Assembly (NCBI RefSeq): GCF_000971255.1
Contig: NZ_BBMC01000003.1
Location: 186,001-250,000 of the forward strand
Origin: Demequina rhizosphaerae
GTDB taxonomy: Bacteria > Actinomycetota > Actinomycetes > Actinomycetales > Demequinaceae
Direction of reading: 5' to 3'
DNA: 64,000 bases
The notes under the pieces were generated by a model. It had not been told where the DNA came from. It did no database searches and saw only the letters and a list, made by a program, of their open reading frames with translations. Every line of letters begins with the position of its first letter. Positions within the stretch are counted from its first letter, which is position 1. This document shows, one piece after another, positions 36,088 to 44,866 of the stretch. Both the position numbers and the translations under genes were made by a program.

Positions 36088-37123
36088 CGAGCCCCGGGTG
36101 GTGAGCCCCGACGCGGACGCGATCGAGCGCTCCAACGAGGCCGCGCTGCGGCCCGTCAACCTCGACGAGTTCGTGGGCCAGCGCGTCGTGCGCGAGCAGC
36201 TCGGCCTCGTGCTGAGCGCCGCCACCGGCCGCGGGGCCCCGCCGGACCACGTGCTGCTGTCCGGCCCTCCGGGGCTCGGCAAGACCACGCTCGCGATGAT
36301 CATCGCCGCGGAGCTCGGCTCGACGCTGCGCGTCACCTCGGGCCCCGCGATCCAGCACGCGGGCGACCTCGCGGCGATCCTGTCGTCGCTCGACGAGGGC
36401 GACGTGCTCTTCCTCGACGAGATCCACCGCCTCGCCCGCCCGGCCGAGGAGATGCTCTACCTCGCGATGGAGGACTTCCGCGTCGACGTCGTCGTCGGCA
36501 AGGGCGCGGGCGCGACGTCGATCCCGCTGAGCCTGCCGCCGTTCACCGTGGTGGGCGCCACCACGCGCGCAGGCCTCCTGCCGGCGCCCCTGCGCGATCG
36601 CTTCGGCTTCACGGGCCACCTCGACTTCTACGAGGACGACGAGCTCAAGGCGATCGTCGTCCGGTCCGCGGGCCGCCTGGGCCTGTCGATCACGCACGAT
36701 GCGGCCCACGAGATCGCGTCCCGCTCGCGCGGCACCCCGCGCATCGCCAACCGCCTGCTCCGCCGCGTCCGCGACTGGGCCGAGGTGCACGGCGACGGCC
36801 GGGGCAACCTCGATGCGGCGCGCGAGGCGCTCACGGTCTACGAGGTCGACGAGCGCGGCCTCGACCGGCTCGACCGCGCGGTGCTCAAGGCGCTGTGCAC
36901 GCGCTTCTCGGGCGGGCCCGTGGGCCTGTCGACGCTCGCCGTCACGGTGGGCGAGGAGATGGAGACCGTCGAGACCGTCGCGGAGCCGTTCCTCGTGCGC
37001 GAGGGCCTCATGAGCCGGACCCCGCGCGGCCGCATCGCGACCGCCGACGCCTGGCATCACCTGGGACTCACGCCCCCCGCGGACGCAGTCGGGGGCGAAT
37101 CCGGCGGCCGTCTCTTCGACTGA
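36080..37123 (+). CDS. ruvB: Holliday junction branch migration ATPase RuvB
   Basis: RuvB is the AAA+ motor that drives branch migration. The 347-residue protein has Walker [16 protein letters not shown], Walker [17 protein letters not shown], sensor 1 [11 protein letters not shown], the arginine finger in PLRDRFGF and the C-terminal winged helix ([17 protein letters not shown]). The GTG start lies within the end of ruvA. YajC normally follows in this neighbourhood, but only 82 bp separate it from secD and no yajC is seen. Confidence 0.97.
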   Translation: MDDEPRVVSPDADAIERSNEAALRPVNLDEFVGQRVVREQLGLVLSAATGRGAPPDHVLLSGPPGLGKTTLAMIIAAELGSTLRVTSGPAIQHAGDLAAILSSLDEGDVLFLDEIHRLARPAEEMLYLAMEDFRVDVVVGKGAGATSIPLSLPPFTVVGATTRAGLLPAPLRDRFGFTGHLDFYEDDELKAIVVRSAGRLGLSITHDAAHEIASRSRGTPRIANRLLRRVRDWAEVHGDGRGNLDAAREALTVYEVDERGLDRLDRAVLKALCTRFSGGPVGLSTLAVTVGEEMETVETVAEPFLVREGLMSRTPRGRIATADAWHHLGLTPPADAVGGESGGRLFD

Positions 37124-37160
37124 TTCGGCACGGGCGGACCTCGGGTGCCGCAAGCCTCGC

Positions 37161-37166
37161 TAGAAT
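37161..37166 (+). promoter_or_regulatory. -10 element (TAGAAT) for secD
   Basis: TANNNT hexamer 45 bp upstream of the chosen secD start, giving secDF its own promoter independent of ruvAB. Confidence 0.5.
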
Positions 37167-37205
37167 CGCTCGGGGCTCAAGCGAGCCGAGACCGTGAGGA
37201 TTCCT

Positions 37206-38936
37206 GTGGCACGAGTGAAGAACGAGGCGCGACGAGCGCTCACCTGGCTGGGCGCGATCGTCGTCGGCCTCTACGCAGCATTGGCGATCGGAGTGGTGAC
37301 CGGGGGCGCGTCGTGGACGCCGGCCCTCGCGCTCGACCTCGCCGGCGGACGCGAGATCGTGCTCGCGCCCACGCTCGCCGAGGGCAGCGACCAGCAGATC
37401 GACCAGGCCGACCTCGAGCAGGCCGTCGACATCATCCGTCGCCGCATCGACGCGTCCGGCGTCGCCGAGGCCGAGATCAGCACGCAGGGGCAGAACATCG
37501 TCGTCGCCCTGCCGGGCAACCCGTCCGAGGAGACGGTCGACCTCGTGCGCCAGAGCGCGCAGCTGCAGTTCCGGCCCGTGCTCGTGTCCGGCGCGCCCGG
37601 CGCCACCACGACCGACGAGTCCAGCGCGGACGCGTCCGCATCGGCCGAGCCCAGCGCCTCCGCCTCCGCCGAGGCCGATGCCACCGCCTCCGCGGACGCC
37701 TCGACCGAGCCCGCCGAGGGCACCGACGCCTCGTCCCTCGACTGGGTGACCGACGAGGTCCAGGCGAAGTACGACGCGCTCGACTGCACCGACCCCGAGA
37801 ACCTCTCGGGCGTCACGCCGGGCGACCCGACCAAGGCCGACGTCGCGTGCGACCAGGACGGCTTCGCCAAGTACATCCTCGGCCCGGTCGAGATGGACGG
37901 CACCGACGTCGACACCGCGACCTCCGGCCCCGAGTACAACTCGACCGGCACGCTCACCGGCCGCTACGAGGTGCGCCTCGAGCTCACCAACGACGGCGGC
38001 AAGAAGTTCGCCGACATCACCGGCCGCATCAAGGACCTCGAGTCGCCGCGCGACCAGTTCGCGATGGTGCTCGACGGCGTCGTGATCTCCGCGCCCAGCG
38101 TCTCGACCTCCATCACCGGCGGCCAGGCGTCGATCACCGGCTCGTTCACCCAGGAGAGCGCGCAGCAGCTGGCCAACCAGCTGAAGTTCGGCGCCCTGCC
38201 CCTCACGCTCGAGGTGCAGTCCGAGCAGCAGATCTCCGCGACGCTCGGCGCCGACCAGCTCCAGAAGGGCCTCATCGCCGGCGCGATCGGCCTCCTCCTG
38301 GTGGTCGTCTACTCGCTGATCCAGTACCGCGCGCTCGGCCTCGTCACGGTCGGCTCGCTCGCGATCGCCGGCGCGATCACGTACGTGCTCATCGCGCTGC
38401 TGTCGTGGACGATCGGCTACCGCCTGTCGCTCGCCGGTGTCGCGGGTCTGATCGTCGCGATCGGTGTGACGGCGGACTCGTTCATCGTCTACTTCGAGCG
38501 CGTGAGGGACGAGCTGCGCGAGGGCCGCTCGCTCCAGGCCGCGATCGACCACGGCTGGCGCCGCGCGCGCCGAACGATCCTGGCCTCGGACGCGATCAAC
38601 ATCCTCGCCGCGGTCGTGCTCTACATGCTCGCGGTGGGCGGCGTGCGCGGCTTCGCGTTCACGCTGGGTCTGACCACGCTGGTCGACATCCTCGTGGTGT
38701 TCCTCTTCACCCACCCGATCCTCATGCTCCTGAGCAAGCGCCCGTTCTTCGCGCGCGGCCACAAGTGGTCGGGCCTCGACCCGCGCCAGCTCGGACGCGA
38801 CACGATGTACAAGGGCCGCGGCCGCATCGTCACCGGCCAGCCCACCCTCGCCGAGCGCAAGGCGGCCGCCGCCGGCATCGGCGCCGCCTCGGCTCCGGCC
38901 GCGGACGAGACCCGCCCCGAGGGGGAGGAGAACTGA
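37206..38936 (+). CDS. secD: Protein translocase subunit SecD
   Basis: SecD, with SecF, uses the proton motive force to aid Sec-dependent export. The 576-residue protein has a first membrane helix (LTWLGAIVVGLYAALAIGVV), a large extracytoplasmic P1 region starting ALALDLAGGREIVLAP, and a five-helix C-terminal block with AGVAGLIVAIGVTADSFIVYFERVRDE split at the hallmark D. An Ala/Ser/Asp-rich low-complexity insert of about 45 residues lies near residues 135-180. GTG 37206 is chosen because GAGGA lies 5 nt upstream; a GTG four codons earlier is the alternative. Its stop shares one base with the secF ATG. Confidence 0.94.
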   Translation: MARVKNEARRALTWLGAIVVGLYAALAIGVVTGGASWTPALALDLAGGREIVLAPTLAEGSDQQIDQADLEQAVDIIRRRIDASGVAEAEISTQGQNIVVALPGNPSEETVDLVRQSAQLQFRPVLVSGAPGATTTDESSADASASAEPSASASAEADATASADASTEPAEGTDASSLDWVTDEVQAKYDALDCTDPENLSGVTPGDPTKADVACDQDGFAKYILGPVEMDGTDVDTATSGPEYNSTGTLTGRYEVRLELTNDGGKKFADITGRIKDLESPRDQFAMVLDGVVISAPSVSTSITGGQASITGSFTQESAQQLANQLKFGALPLTLEVQSEQQISATLGADQLQKGLIAGAIGLLLVVVYSLIQYRALGLVTVGSLAIAGAITYVLIALLSWTIGYRLSLAGVAGLIVAIGVTADSFIVYFERVRDELREGRSLQAAIDHGWRRARRTILASDAINILAAVVLYMLAVGGVRGFAFTLGLTTLVDILVVFLFTHPILMLLSKRPFFARGHKWSGLDPRQLGRDTMYKGRGRIVTGQPTLAERKAAAAGIGAASAPAADETRPEGEEN

Positions 38937-40024
38937 TGAAGCTCAACCTGGCCCAGTGGGGCAACAAGCTGCACTCGGGGGAGAAGACCTACCCGATCGT
39001 CCAGCAGCGCAAGCGCTGGTTCATCGTCTCGGGCGTGCTCGTCGCGCTGTCGCTGCTGCTGCTCTTCACCAAGGGGCTCAACCCGGGCATCGACTTCGTC
39101 GGCGGCACCGAGTTCCGCGTCACCGACACGGCCGTCACGGAGCCCGCCGAGGCGCAGGACGTGGTCGCGGAGCTGGCGCCCGAGGCCACGGCCCGCGTCA
39201 CGATCCTCGGCGACAGCGATGTCCGCATCCAGATCGGCGTGGTCGACACGCAGACCGCGCGCGACATCACCACGGCCCTCGCGGACGCGTACGACGTCCC
39301 CGAGGAGCAGGTGAGCTTCACGCAGATCGGCCCCACGTGGGGCGCGTCCGTGGGCAAGGCCGCCGTCACCAGCCTCATCGTGTTCCTCGTCCTCGTGACG
39401 ATCGTGATGTCGCTGTACTTCCGCGCCTGGCGCATGGCCGTCGCGGCGCTCGTCGCGCTGGCGCACGACCTCATCATCACGGCGGGCGTGTACGCGCTGG
39501 TCGGCTTCGAGGTGACTCCCGCGTCGGTGATCGGCTTCCTCACGATCCTCGGCTACTCGCTCTACGACACGGTCGTGGTCTTCGACAAGATCCGCGAGAA
39601 CACCGCGAACCTCACCGCGCAGCACCGCTACACGTACGACGAGCTCGCGAACCTGGGCCTCAACCAGACCCTCGTGCGCTCGATCAACACGTCCGTGGTC
39701 GCCCTGCTGCCCGTGAGCGCGATCCTCTTCATCGGCTCGTTCCTCCTCGGCGCGGGCACGCTCAAGGACATCTCGCTCGCGCTGTTCGTCGGCATGGCGG
39801 TCGGCACGTACTCGTCGATCTTCGTGGCCACGCCGGTCGAGGTGCAGCTGCGCGACAACGAGCAGCGCATCAAGGACCACACCGCGAAGGTGCTCGAGCT
39901 GCGGGCCGCCGGCGACACCGACGTGGCGATCTCCGCGACCGGCGACGTGCGCGTCGGCGCGGTCGACAAGGGCCGCCACCAGGGCGCCGCGGCGCAGCCC
40001 AAGCGCAAGAACCGCAAGGCCTGA
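38936..40024 (+). CDS. secF: Protein translocase subunit SecF
   Basis: SecF pairs with SecD. The 362-residue protein has a first membrane helix (WFIVSGVLVALSLLLLF), the signature GLNPGIDFVGGTEFRV, then five more helices with ALVALAHDLIITAGVYAL and SVIGFLTILGYSLYDTVVVFDKIREN in overlapping pieces. ATG 38936 overlaps the secD stop as TGATG and has GGGGGAGGAG upstream. The C-terminal tail is basic (PKRKNRK). An apt gene often sits between secF and rel; it is absent here. Confidence 0.95.
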   Translation: MKLNLAQWGNKLHSGEKTYPIVQQRKRWFIVSGVLVALSLLLLFTKGLNPGIDFVGGTEFRVTDTAVTEPAEAQDVVAELAPEATARVTILGDSDVRIQIGVVDTQTARDITTALADAYDVPEEQVSFTQIGPTWGASVGKAAVTSLIVFLVLVTIVMSLYFRAWRMAVAALVALAHDLIITAGVYALVGFEVTPASVIGFLTILGYSLYDTVVVFDKIRENTANLTAQHRYTYDELANLGLNQTLVRSINTSVVALLPVSAILFIGSFLLGAGTLKDISLALFVGMAVGTYSSIFVATPVEVQLRDNEQRIKDHTAKVLELRAAGDTDVAISATGDVRVGAVDKGRHQGAAAQPKRKNRKA

Positions 40025-40042
40025 TCAGGGGCCTCCGGCGAG

Positions 40043-40084
40043 GGGGACGATGCGGTGACCGCCGCATCGTCCCCTTCGTCGTCT
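40043..40084 (+). terminator. Terminator after secF built from two decamer copies
   Basis: A 13-bp perfect stem (40043-40055 with 40062-40074) and 6-nt loop, followed by TTCGTCGTCTTT. Each arm is one copy of the recurrent decamer with flanking G/C bases, arranged head-to-head. Confidence 0.75.
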
Positions 40085-40117
40085 TTGGGGGCGTGTCGGT
40101 GGGCGGGGCCGCCCGGA

Positions 40118-40123
40118 TAGACT
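40118..40123 (+). promoter_or_regulatory. -10 element (TAGACT) for rel
   Basis: TANNNT hexamer 33 bp upstream of the chosen rel GTG, giving a leader of about 20 nt. Confidence 0.55.
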
Positions 40124-40150
40124 GTCCGTCTACCAGCCTCGGAGGTGCGC

Positions 40151-42397
40151 GTGACTGAGACCCGTCCCTCGACCGGGACGCTCGGGCTCGGGTTCCTCCG
40201 CCGGGGGAGCCGGGAGTCGAGCGCGATCGACGGCGTGCTCGACACGTACCGGCGCATGTACCCGCGCGGACGGACCGGCCTCATCGAGCGCGCCTACCGC
40301 GTGGCCGAGGAGGCCCACCGCGGCCAGCAGCGCAAGAGCGGCGAGCCCTACATCACGCACCCCATCGCGGTCGCGCAGATCATCGCGGACCTCGGCATGC
40401 CCGACTCGGTCATCGCCGCGGCGCTGCTGCACGACGTGGTCGAGGACACCGAGTACCCGCTCGAGCGGATGGAGCAGGAGTTCGGCGACGAGGTCGCGAT
40501 GATCGTCGACGGCGTCACCAAGCTCGACAAGGTCAAGTACGGCGACGCCGCGCAGGCCGAGACGGTCCGCAAGATGGTCGTCGCGATGGCCAAGGACATC
40601 CGCGTTCTCCTGCTCAAGCTGTGCGACCGCCTCCACAACGCCCGCACGTGGAAGTACGTGGCGCCGGAGTCCGCGCGCCGGAAGGCGCAGGAGACGCTCG
40701 AGATCTACGCGCCGCTCGCGCACCGCATGGGACTCAACGCGATCAAGTGGGAGCTCGAGGACCTCAGCTTCCAGACGCTGTACCCGAAGATCTACCAGGA
40801 GATCGTCGACGTCGTCACGGAGCGGGCGCCCGAGCGCGAGAAGTACCTCGCGCAGGTCCGCGCGGAGATCGAGAAGGACCTCCGCCAGATGAAGATCAAG
40901 GCGGAGATCACCGGCCGCCCCAAGCACTACTACTCGGTGTACCAGAAGATGATCGTCCGGGGCCGCGACCTCAACGACATCTACGACCTCGTCGGCATCC
41001 GCATCCTCGTCGAGACGGTGCGCGACTGCTACGCGGTCCTGGGCGCGATGCACGCCCGCTACCAGCCCGTCCCGGGCCGGTTCAAGGACTACATCGCGAT
41101 GCCCAAGTTCAACCTCTACCAGTCGCTGCACACGACGGTGATCGGGCCGACGGGCAAGCCGGTCGAGCTGCAGATCCGCACGTACGACATGCACCGCCGC
41201 GCCGAGTACGGCCTCGCGGCGCACTGGCGCTACAAGGAGACGGCGAAGACCGGGCAGCCGTCCAAGGGCGGCGAGATGGGCTGGCTGCGTCAGATCGCCG
41301 ACTGGCAGCAGGAGACCGCCGACCCGACCGAGTTCCTCGACAGCCTGCGCGGCGAGATCTCCAAAGCCGAGGTGTACGTCTTCACGCCGCGCGGCAAGCT
41401 GCTGTCGCTGCCGCAGGGCGCCACGCCCGTGGACTTCGCGTACGCGGTCCACACCGAGGTGGGCCACAAGACCATCGGCGCCAAGGTCAACGGGCGCCTC
41501 GTGCCGCTCGACTCCACGCTCGAGAACGGCGACACCGTCGAGGTGCTCACCACGTCGGACGAGAACGCGCATCCCAAGCGCGACTGGCTCGAGTTCGTGC
41601 AGTCCACCCGCGCGCGCAACAAGATCCGGCAGTGGTTCACGCGCGAGCGCCGCGAGGAGTCGATCGAGACCGGCCGCGACATGCTCGCTCGCGCGATCCG
41701 CCGCCAGCAGCTGCCGATGCAGCGCCTCATGAGCCGTCCCACGCTCCTCGCCCTCGCGAAGGAGATGCACTACGACGACGTCGACGCGCTCTACGCGGCC
41801 ATCGGCGAGCACAAGGAGCAGGCGGCCGACGTCGTCGCGCGCATGACCGAGGCCGTCGGCGGCCAGGAGGGCGCGGACGAGGACCTCACCGAGATCACCC
41901 GCCCCGGGCTGCCCGCCGCGCGTCCGGCCCGCCGCGGCGACCCGGGCGTGTCCGTGCACGGCCTCACCGACGTCGTCGTCAAGCTCGCGCGCTGCTGCAC
42001 CCCGGTGCCGGGCGACCCGATCCAGGGCTTCATCACCCGCGGCTCGGGCGTCTCCGTCCACCGCGCCGACTGCGACAACCTCGCGCAGCTGCACAACCAG
42101 AGCGAGCGCCTCATCGACGTCGAGTGGACCGGCCACAGCGCGGGCACGTTCCTCGTCCAGATCGAGGTCGAGGCGCTCGACCGCAACCGGCTGCTGTCCG
42201 ACGTCACCCAGGTGCTGTCCGACCACCACGTCAACATCCTGTCCGCCAACGTGTCGACCACCCGCGAGCGGGTCGCGATGTCGAGCTTCCAGTTCGAGAT
42301 GGCCGACCCCTCGCACCTCGGCGCGATCCTGTCCGCCGTGCGCCGCATCGACGGCGTCTACGACGCGCGCCGCGTCACCGGGGCGAAGCGGCCGTAG
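40151..42397 (+). CDS. rel: Bifunctional (p)ppGpp synthetase/hydrolase
   Basis: Rel makes and degrades the stringent-response alarmones. The 748-residue protein has an intact hydrolase HD motif (ALLHDVVEDTEYP, and LCDRLHNARTW), a synthetase domain with KHYYSVYQKM, VGIRILVETVRDCY and RFKDYIAMPKFNLYQSLHTT, a TGS domain (VYVFTPRGKLLSLPQGATPV), a zinc-finger/helical region with LARCCTPVPGD, and a C-terminal ACT domain. GTG 40151 is preferred because GGAGG lies 5 nt upstream; a GTG at 40145 overlaps that site. Both active sites look complete. It ends 23 bp inside the tail of the convergent gene. Confidence 0.96.
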   Translation: MTETRPSTGTLGLGFLRRGSRESSAIDGVLDTYRRMYPRGRTGLIERAYRVAEEAHRGQQRKSGEPYITHPIAVAQIIADLGMPDSVIAAALLHDVVEDTEYPLERMEQEFGDEVAMIVDGVTKLDKVKYGDAAQAETVRKMVVAMAKDIRVLLLKLCDRLHNARTWKYVAPESARRKAQETLEIYAPLAHRMGLNAIKWELEDLSFQTLYPKIYQEIVDVVTERAPEREKYLAQVRAEIEKDLRQMKIKAEITGRPKHYYSVYQKMIVRGRDLNDIYDLVGIRILVETVRDCYAVLGAMHARYQPVPGRFKDYIAMPKFNLYQSLHTTVIGPTGKPVELQIRTYDMHRRAEYGLAAHWRYKETAKTGQPSKGGEMGWLRQIADWQQETADPTEFLDSLRGEISKAEVYVFTPRGKLLSLPQGATPVDFAYAVHTEVGHKTIGAKVNGRLVPLDSTLENGDTVEVLTTSDENAHPKRDWLEFVQSTRARNKIRQWFTRERREESIETGRDMLARAIRRQQLPMQRLMSRPTLLALAKEMHYDDVDALYAAIGEHKEQAADVVARMTEAVGGQEGADEDLTEITRPGLPAARPARRGDPGVSVHGLTDVVVKLARCCTPVPGDPIQGFITRGSGVSVHRADCDNLAQLHNQSERLIDVEWTGHSAGTFLVQIEVEALDRNRLLSDVTQVLSDHHVNILSANVSTTRERVAMSSFQFEMADPSHLGAILSAVRRIDGVYDARRVTGAKRP

Positions 42398-42941
42398 CCG
42401 GGGCGGGCGCCGCCACCTCGACGACCGCCGCCACCAGGGACGCCAGCCGCGCGTAGCCGCCGCCCGTGGCCGAGTCGTGCGCGAGCGCGTCCGCGAGCCC
42501 GCCCGGGCCGATGCGTCCCGCGGCGACCGCGCCGCAAACCGCCGCGAGCGCCTCGGCGGGCGGCTCCCACCGGAGCGCGTCGAGGCAGGCCCGCGCCGGG
42601 GGAGCGAGCGCGAGCCCGCCCTCGACCCGCACGCCCAGCCGCGCCGTGGCGCCCGAGTGCAGTGCGACCTCCGTGCCCGGGGGCCGGTAGAGACCCCGCA
42701 GCCCGACCGCGTGCCACTCGACCGGTGCATCGTCCACCCACCCGTGCACCCACAGCGCCGCGATCCCCGTGAGGACCACGTGGGACGGGACCCGGGGCGC
42801 CGCCGCGAGGGCGCGCAGGCCGGGGGAGTCGGGCACGTCCCGTGGCCGCGCCGCCCCGGGCCCGTGCGGCGCGACGATGCGCTGGCGGGAGAGGCGCGCG
42901 AAGGCGGGCCGGCCCACGTCCTCGGCGCGCAGCAGGATCAC
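42375..42941 (-). CDS. Hypothetical protein, 188 residues
   Basis: I do not recognise this gene with confidence. The protein begins VILLRAEDVGRPAFARLSRQRIV and has PSHVVLTGIAALWVHGWVDDAPVEWHAVGLRGLYRPPG, quoted here in part: VLTGIAALWVHG and EWHAVGLRGLYRPPG. This faintly recalls the AbiEi-type or DUF559-associated proteins of actinobacteria that carry an LTGxAALxxxG motif. It is rich in Ala and Arg, and the ribosome-binding site is weak (GGAG at short spacing), so the start is uncertain. It overlaps the rel stop by 23 bp in convergent orientation. The coding call is moderate. Confidence 0.55.
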   Translation of the reverse strand: MILLRAEDVGRPAFARLSRQRIVAPHGPGAARPRDVPDSPGLRALAAAPRVPSHVVLTGIAALWVHGWVDDAPVEWHAVGLRGLYRPPGTEVALHSGATARLGVRVEGGLALAPPARACLDALRWEPPAEALAAVCGAVAAGRIGPGGLADALAHDSATGGGYARLASLVAAVVEVAAPAPATAASPR

Positions 42942-43132
42942 GGCTCCAGCGTCGCGCGCGGGCGCGTGCCCGGCCAGCCCCTGTGGACGGCGCCCCACCC
43001 GGCCGCGTGTACCTCTCCACGCCGGGCCACGCGCCGGGCGGCGGATCCGGGCATGGGGGCGTTCACTTCCGCCGTCCCGTGTGGAGCAGCGACCGGCGCG
43101 CGTGGAGAGGTCACCGCGACGAACGAAGCGAA

Positions 43133-43165
43133 GGGCCCCGCCACCTCGCGGTGACGGGGCCCCTC
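43133..43165 (-). terminator. Terminator after the DUF349 gene
   Basis: An 8-bp GGGCCCCG/CGGGGCCC stem with a partly paired loop lies 16 nt downstream of the minus-strand stop. On the minus strand it is followed by TTCGCTTCGTTCG. A decamer copy lies between the stop and the hairpin (43167-43176). Confidence 0.55.
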
Positions 43166-43180
43166 GGGACGATGCGGCGG

Positions 43181-44866
43181 CTAGGCCAGTCCCTCGATCT
43201 GCTTCAGCCACGCGTTGCGGGCGGCCAGCGACTCCTCGAGCTTCTTGGTGTTCTTGCCGGCGGCCTTCGCCTCGTCGATCTCGTCCTCGAGGGCGGAGAT
43301 CGCCGAGTGCAGCTGCGCGGCGGCGCCCGAGGCGCGCGCCTCGAGCTCCGGGTTGCGCGAGTTCCACGCGGCGTCCTCGGCGTCGCGGACGGCCTTCTCG
43401 ACCGCCGCCATGCGCTTGGACAGGCGCGCGATGTCGGCGCGCGGCACGCGGCCGGCGGCCTCGAAGCGGTCCTGGATCGGACGCAGCGCCTGCTTGGTCG
43501 CGGCGAGGTCCTTGATCGGCAGGAGCGCCTCGGCCTCGACGACCGCGGCCTCCTTCGCCTCGACGTTGCCCGACAGGGCCTCGTCCTCGGCGTCGGCGGC
43601 ACCGCGGCGCGCCTCGAAGAACGAGTCCTGCGCGGCCTGGAACCTCTTCCACAGCGCGTCGTCGACCGAGCGGCGTCCGCGGCCGGCGTTGCGCCACTCG
43701 TTCATGAGGTCGCGGAAGCCGCGGGCACCGTGGTCCCAGTCGGTGGTCTGCGCGAGCGCCTCGGCGCGGGCCACCAGGTCCTCCTTGCGCGTCGCGACGT
43801 CCGCGTTGGAGCGGTCGAGCTCGGCGAAGTGGTGCTTGCGGGCCTTCTCGAAGGCCGAGCGGGCGTGCGTGAAGCGCGTCCACAGGGCACGCTCGACGTC
43901 CTTGGGGATGCGGGCGCCGGAGCGCTGCGCCTCCTTCCACTGGTCGAGCAGGCCGCGCAGCGTCGCGGTGTCGTTCTTCCAGTGGACCTTGTCCTCGGGC
44001 TTGGCCGCGAGGGCCTCGGCGGTCGAGACGATCTCCTCGCGGGTCGCGATGGCGGCCTCGCGGGCGACGCGACGCTCCTCGTGGATGCGGGTGCGGGTCT
44101 CCTCGGCCTCGGCCTTGACCGCGGCGTAGCGCTCGCCCAGCGTGTCGAGGTCGCCCACGACGCTCGGGGGAGCGAGCACGGCCTCGATGGTCGCGATCGA
44201 CTCGTCGATGTCCTTGGGGGACAGCTCGGCGGAGGCGAGGCGCGCGTGGAAGCGCTCGACGGCGGCCTCCAGCTCGAAGAACGCGTGCGCGTAGGCCTTG
44301 AGCGCCTCGTCGTCGTCGGCCGGGCCGACCTCGACGCGCTCCTCCGCCACGATGACGAACGCCTTCCCGTCCTCGACGAGCCCGTGCGCGAGCGCCTCCT
44401 CGAAGCGCTCCTCGGGCACCTCGGCGGCGACCGGCACGGCGACCACGGTGTGCGTGGTCTGCTTCGCGACGGCGGCGGGCGAGGGGGCCTTGAACGCGCC
44501 GGGCTTCGGGGCCTTCGGCTTCGGCGCCTTGGGCGCCTTAGGCTTCTCGGCCTTCGGCTCGGCGGGCGCCTCCGCGGCGGGAGCCTCGACGGGCTCCTCG
44601 GCAGCAGCAGGCTCCTCGGCAGCAGCCTCGGCGGGGGCGTCCTCGGCGACGGGCTCCTCGGCGGGGGCGTCCTCGGCGACGGGCTCCTCGGCGGGAGCCT
44701 CCTCGGCTGCCGGCGCCTCCTCAGCTACGGGCGCCTCCTCGGCCGGGGACTCCGCGGCGGGCGCGGACTCCTCGGTCACGGCCTCGGCCGCGGGCTCGGG
44801 GGTGGACTGGGACGGGGCCTCGGCGGCCTCGGTCTTCGACGACTGGGCGTCGGGCGACTCGGTCAT
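43181..44866 (-). CDS. DUF349 domain protein with acidic repeat N-terminus
   Basis: The 561-residue protein has a long disordered N-terminus (about residues 1-130) made of Glu/Ala/Pro repeats, then a Lys/Pro-rich PKAPKAPKPKAPKPG patch. Several DUF349 three-helix repeats follow, each with an LxxxWxxAxR-type core: LLDQWKEAQRSG, LWTRFTHARSAF, LMNEWRNAGRGRR and LWKRFQAAQDSFFEAR. The C-terminus is coiled-coil-like. DUF349 proteins are of unknown function; in actinobacteria they sit beside rel and a cyclophilin. The ATG overlaps the cyclophilin stop (ATGA). Confidence 0.88.
   Translation of the reverse strand: MTESPDAQSSKTEAAEAPSQSTPEPAAEAVTEESAPAAESPAEEAPVAEEAPAAEEAPAEEPVAEDAPAEEPVAEDAPAEAAAEEPAAAEEPVEAPAAEAPAEPKAEKPKAPKAPKPKAPKPGAFKAPSPAAVAKQTTHTVVAVPVAAEVPEERFEEALAHGLVEDGKAFVIVAEERVEVGPADDDEALKAYAHAFFELEAAVERFHARLASAELSPKDIDESIATIEAVLAPPSVVGDLDTLGERYAAVKAEAEETRTRIHEERRVAREAAIATREEIVSTAEALAAKPEDKVHWKNDTATLRGLLDQWKEAQRSGARIPKDVERALWTRFTHARSAFEKARKHHFAELDRSNADVATRKEDLVARAEALAQTTDWDHGARGFRDLMNEWRNAGRGRRSVDDALWKRFQAAQDSFFEARRGAADAEDEALSGNVEAKEAAVVEAEALLPIKDLAATKQALRPIQDRFEAAGRVPRADIARLSKRMAAVEKAVRDAEDAAWNSRNPELEARASGAAAQLHSAISALEDEIDEAKAAGKNTKKLEESLAARNAWLKQIEGLA
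44632..44697. repeat. Coding tandem repeat of 30 bp (10-residue unit)
   Basis: Two near-identical 30-bp units plus part of a third encode AEEPVAEDAP within the disordered N-terminus of the DUF349 protein. Copy-number variation between strains would be expected. Confidence 0.8.

Noticed and set aside
42938-43144. A 68-residue minus-strand frame whose TGA overlaps the GTG of the 42375-42941 gene
   Set aside because: The GTGA overlap resembles real couplings here, but the sequence is low-complexity, has no ribosome-binding site and includes the DUF349 terminator region.
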